Assembly (NCBI GenBank): GCA_002469525.1
Contig: DKME01000064.1
Span: 1-5,510 of the forward strand
Direction of reading: 5' to 3'
Source of the DNA: Actinobacteria bacterium UBA7422
GTDB lineage: Bacteria > Actinomycetota > Actinomycetes > S36-B12
DNA length: 5,510 nucleotides
The position numbers and the translations under genes are program-made. Below the pieces are notes generated by a model. That model worked only from the letters and a program-made list of their open reading frames with translations. It had not been told where the DNA came from and searched no databases. Positions 5,118-5,510 of the stretch are shown piece by piece (the stretch's first letter is position 1; every line of letters begins with the position of its first letter).

Positions 5118-5510
5118 TTAACCGACAACTCGCCCAATACCGCTGAACCTCGAGTTGTACCAAGGTCCCATGACGTCGGAGACTAGAACCCCACTGCTCG
5201 GGTTCGCGGCGTGAACCATCTTGCCGTTACCAATATACAAACCAACGTGATGCGCTCCGCTGCCAAAGTAGAACACCAGATCACCCGGTTGTGCTTGGCT
5301 CAGTGGGACGCGACGCGTAGTTGAGTACTGGGAGCGACTGTAGTGCGGAAGTGATACACCAGCTTGGCGCCAAGCCGTCATGGTCAGACCGGAGCAGTCA
5401 AATGCACTTGGCCCACTTGCAGCGGCAACATAACGATCGCCCACCTGGGCTAGTGCGTATTGAACGACCTTGGACACTCGGCCGCTACCTGTGAAGCCGC
5501 CACCTGAAGA
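5118..5510 (-). CDS. NlpC/P60 family peptidoglycan endopeptidase, C-terminal part (start beyond right edge)
   Basis: 131 codons including the TAA stop; the frame is open to the right edge, so the GTG at 5477 is internal and not the start. The first visible residues (SSGGGFTGSGR) are a Gly/Ser-rich linker, followed by a complete C40 cysteine peptidase domain. The catalytic triad is visible as FDCSG (C39 of the visible part), HHVGLYIG (H88) and MVHAAN (H100), with the typical QPGDLVFY before the first His. The family cleaves the D-glutamyl to meso-diaminopimelate bond in stem peptides outside the membrane and acts in daughter-cell separation and wall turnover. The missing N-terminus would be expected to carry a signal peptide and often coiled coils. 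Its place beyond fadD15 recalls Rv2190c. Any upstream control element, such as the c-di-AMP riboswitch common before such genes in Actinobacteria, would lie outside the window. Confidence 0.95.
   Translation of the reverse strand, partial: SSGGGFTGSGRVSKVVQYALAQVGDRYVAAASGPSAFDCSGLTMTAWRQAGVSLPHYSRSQYSTTRRVPLSQAQPGDLVFYFGSGAHHVGLYIGNGKMVHAANPSSGVLVSDVMGPWYNSRFSGIGRVVG

Noticed and set aside
4998..5186. Plus-strand open frame of 62 codons downstream of the candidate promoter at 4896-4923
   Set aside because: GTG start without a ribosome site, no recognisable protein, and its end overlaps the NlpC/P60 gene antisense.

Overview
The window looks like chromosomal DNA of an actinobacterium (Actinomycetota) with moderate GC content. 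The evidence is the gene content and order, the frequent GTG starts, the AAGGAG-type ribosome sites and the tight operon packing. From memory, the order resembles the Mycobacterium tuberculosis Rv2183c-Rv2190c neighbourhood: hypothetical, ArsA-like, TB16.3/SRPBCC, second SRPBCC, divergent fadD15, then an NlpC/P60 hydrolase. Streptomyces has a comparable cluster. This synteny comes from recollection, not from a search.

Left part, minus strand, read right to left from about 2754 to 1: a five-gene probable operon. It encodes an SRPBCC-fold protein (2326-2754), a calcineurin-like metallophosphoesterase (1534-2313), a second SRPBCC protein like TB16.3 (998-1453), a short ArsA-like protein that keeps the C-terminal HSP20-like domain but has no visible Walker A motif (196-1008), and the first 66 codons of an unrecognised protein that runs off the left edge (1-199). 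Several junctions overlap or nearly touch: 11 bp at 998-1008, a 4-bp GTGA overlap at 196-199, and a 12-bp gap at 2314-2325. Translational coupling is therefore likely.

Centre, plus strand: a 161-bp divergent intergenic region (2755-2915) carries a perfect 12-bp AT-rich palindrome. It separates the operon from an intact long-chain fatty acid-CoA ligase, FadD15 type (2916-4712). A plausible theme is lipid and cell-envelope metabolism: the ligase activates fatty acids, and the SRPBCC proteins have folds that bind hydrophobic ligands. No direct functional link is shown by the sequence.

Right part: the ligase and the following minus-strand gene converge. The 405 bp between them (4713-5117) contain no convincing gene but are rich in structure. 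They hold a nested set of inverted repeats (4731-4837), a duplicated CAACC/GACCCGGGG block around a 14-bp palindrome (4876-4913), a 10-bp ACATATATGT palindrome, and weak terminator-like signals near 5081-5112. The window ends inside the C-terminal NlpC/P60 domain of a probable secreted peptidoglycan endopeptidase (5118-5510, minus strand, start missing).

No mobile element, CRISPR array, rRNA or tRNA was seen. The best candidates for something undescribed are the structured convergent intergenic region and the ArsA-like protein without its ATPase signature.
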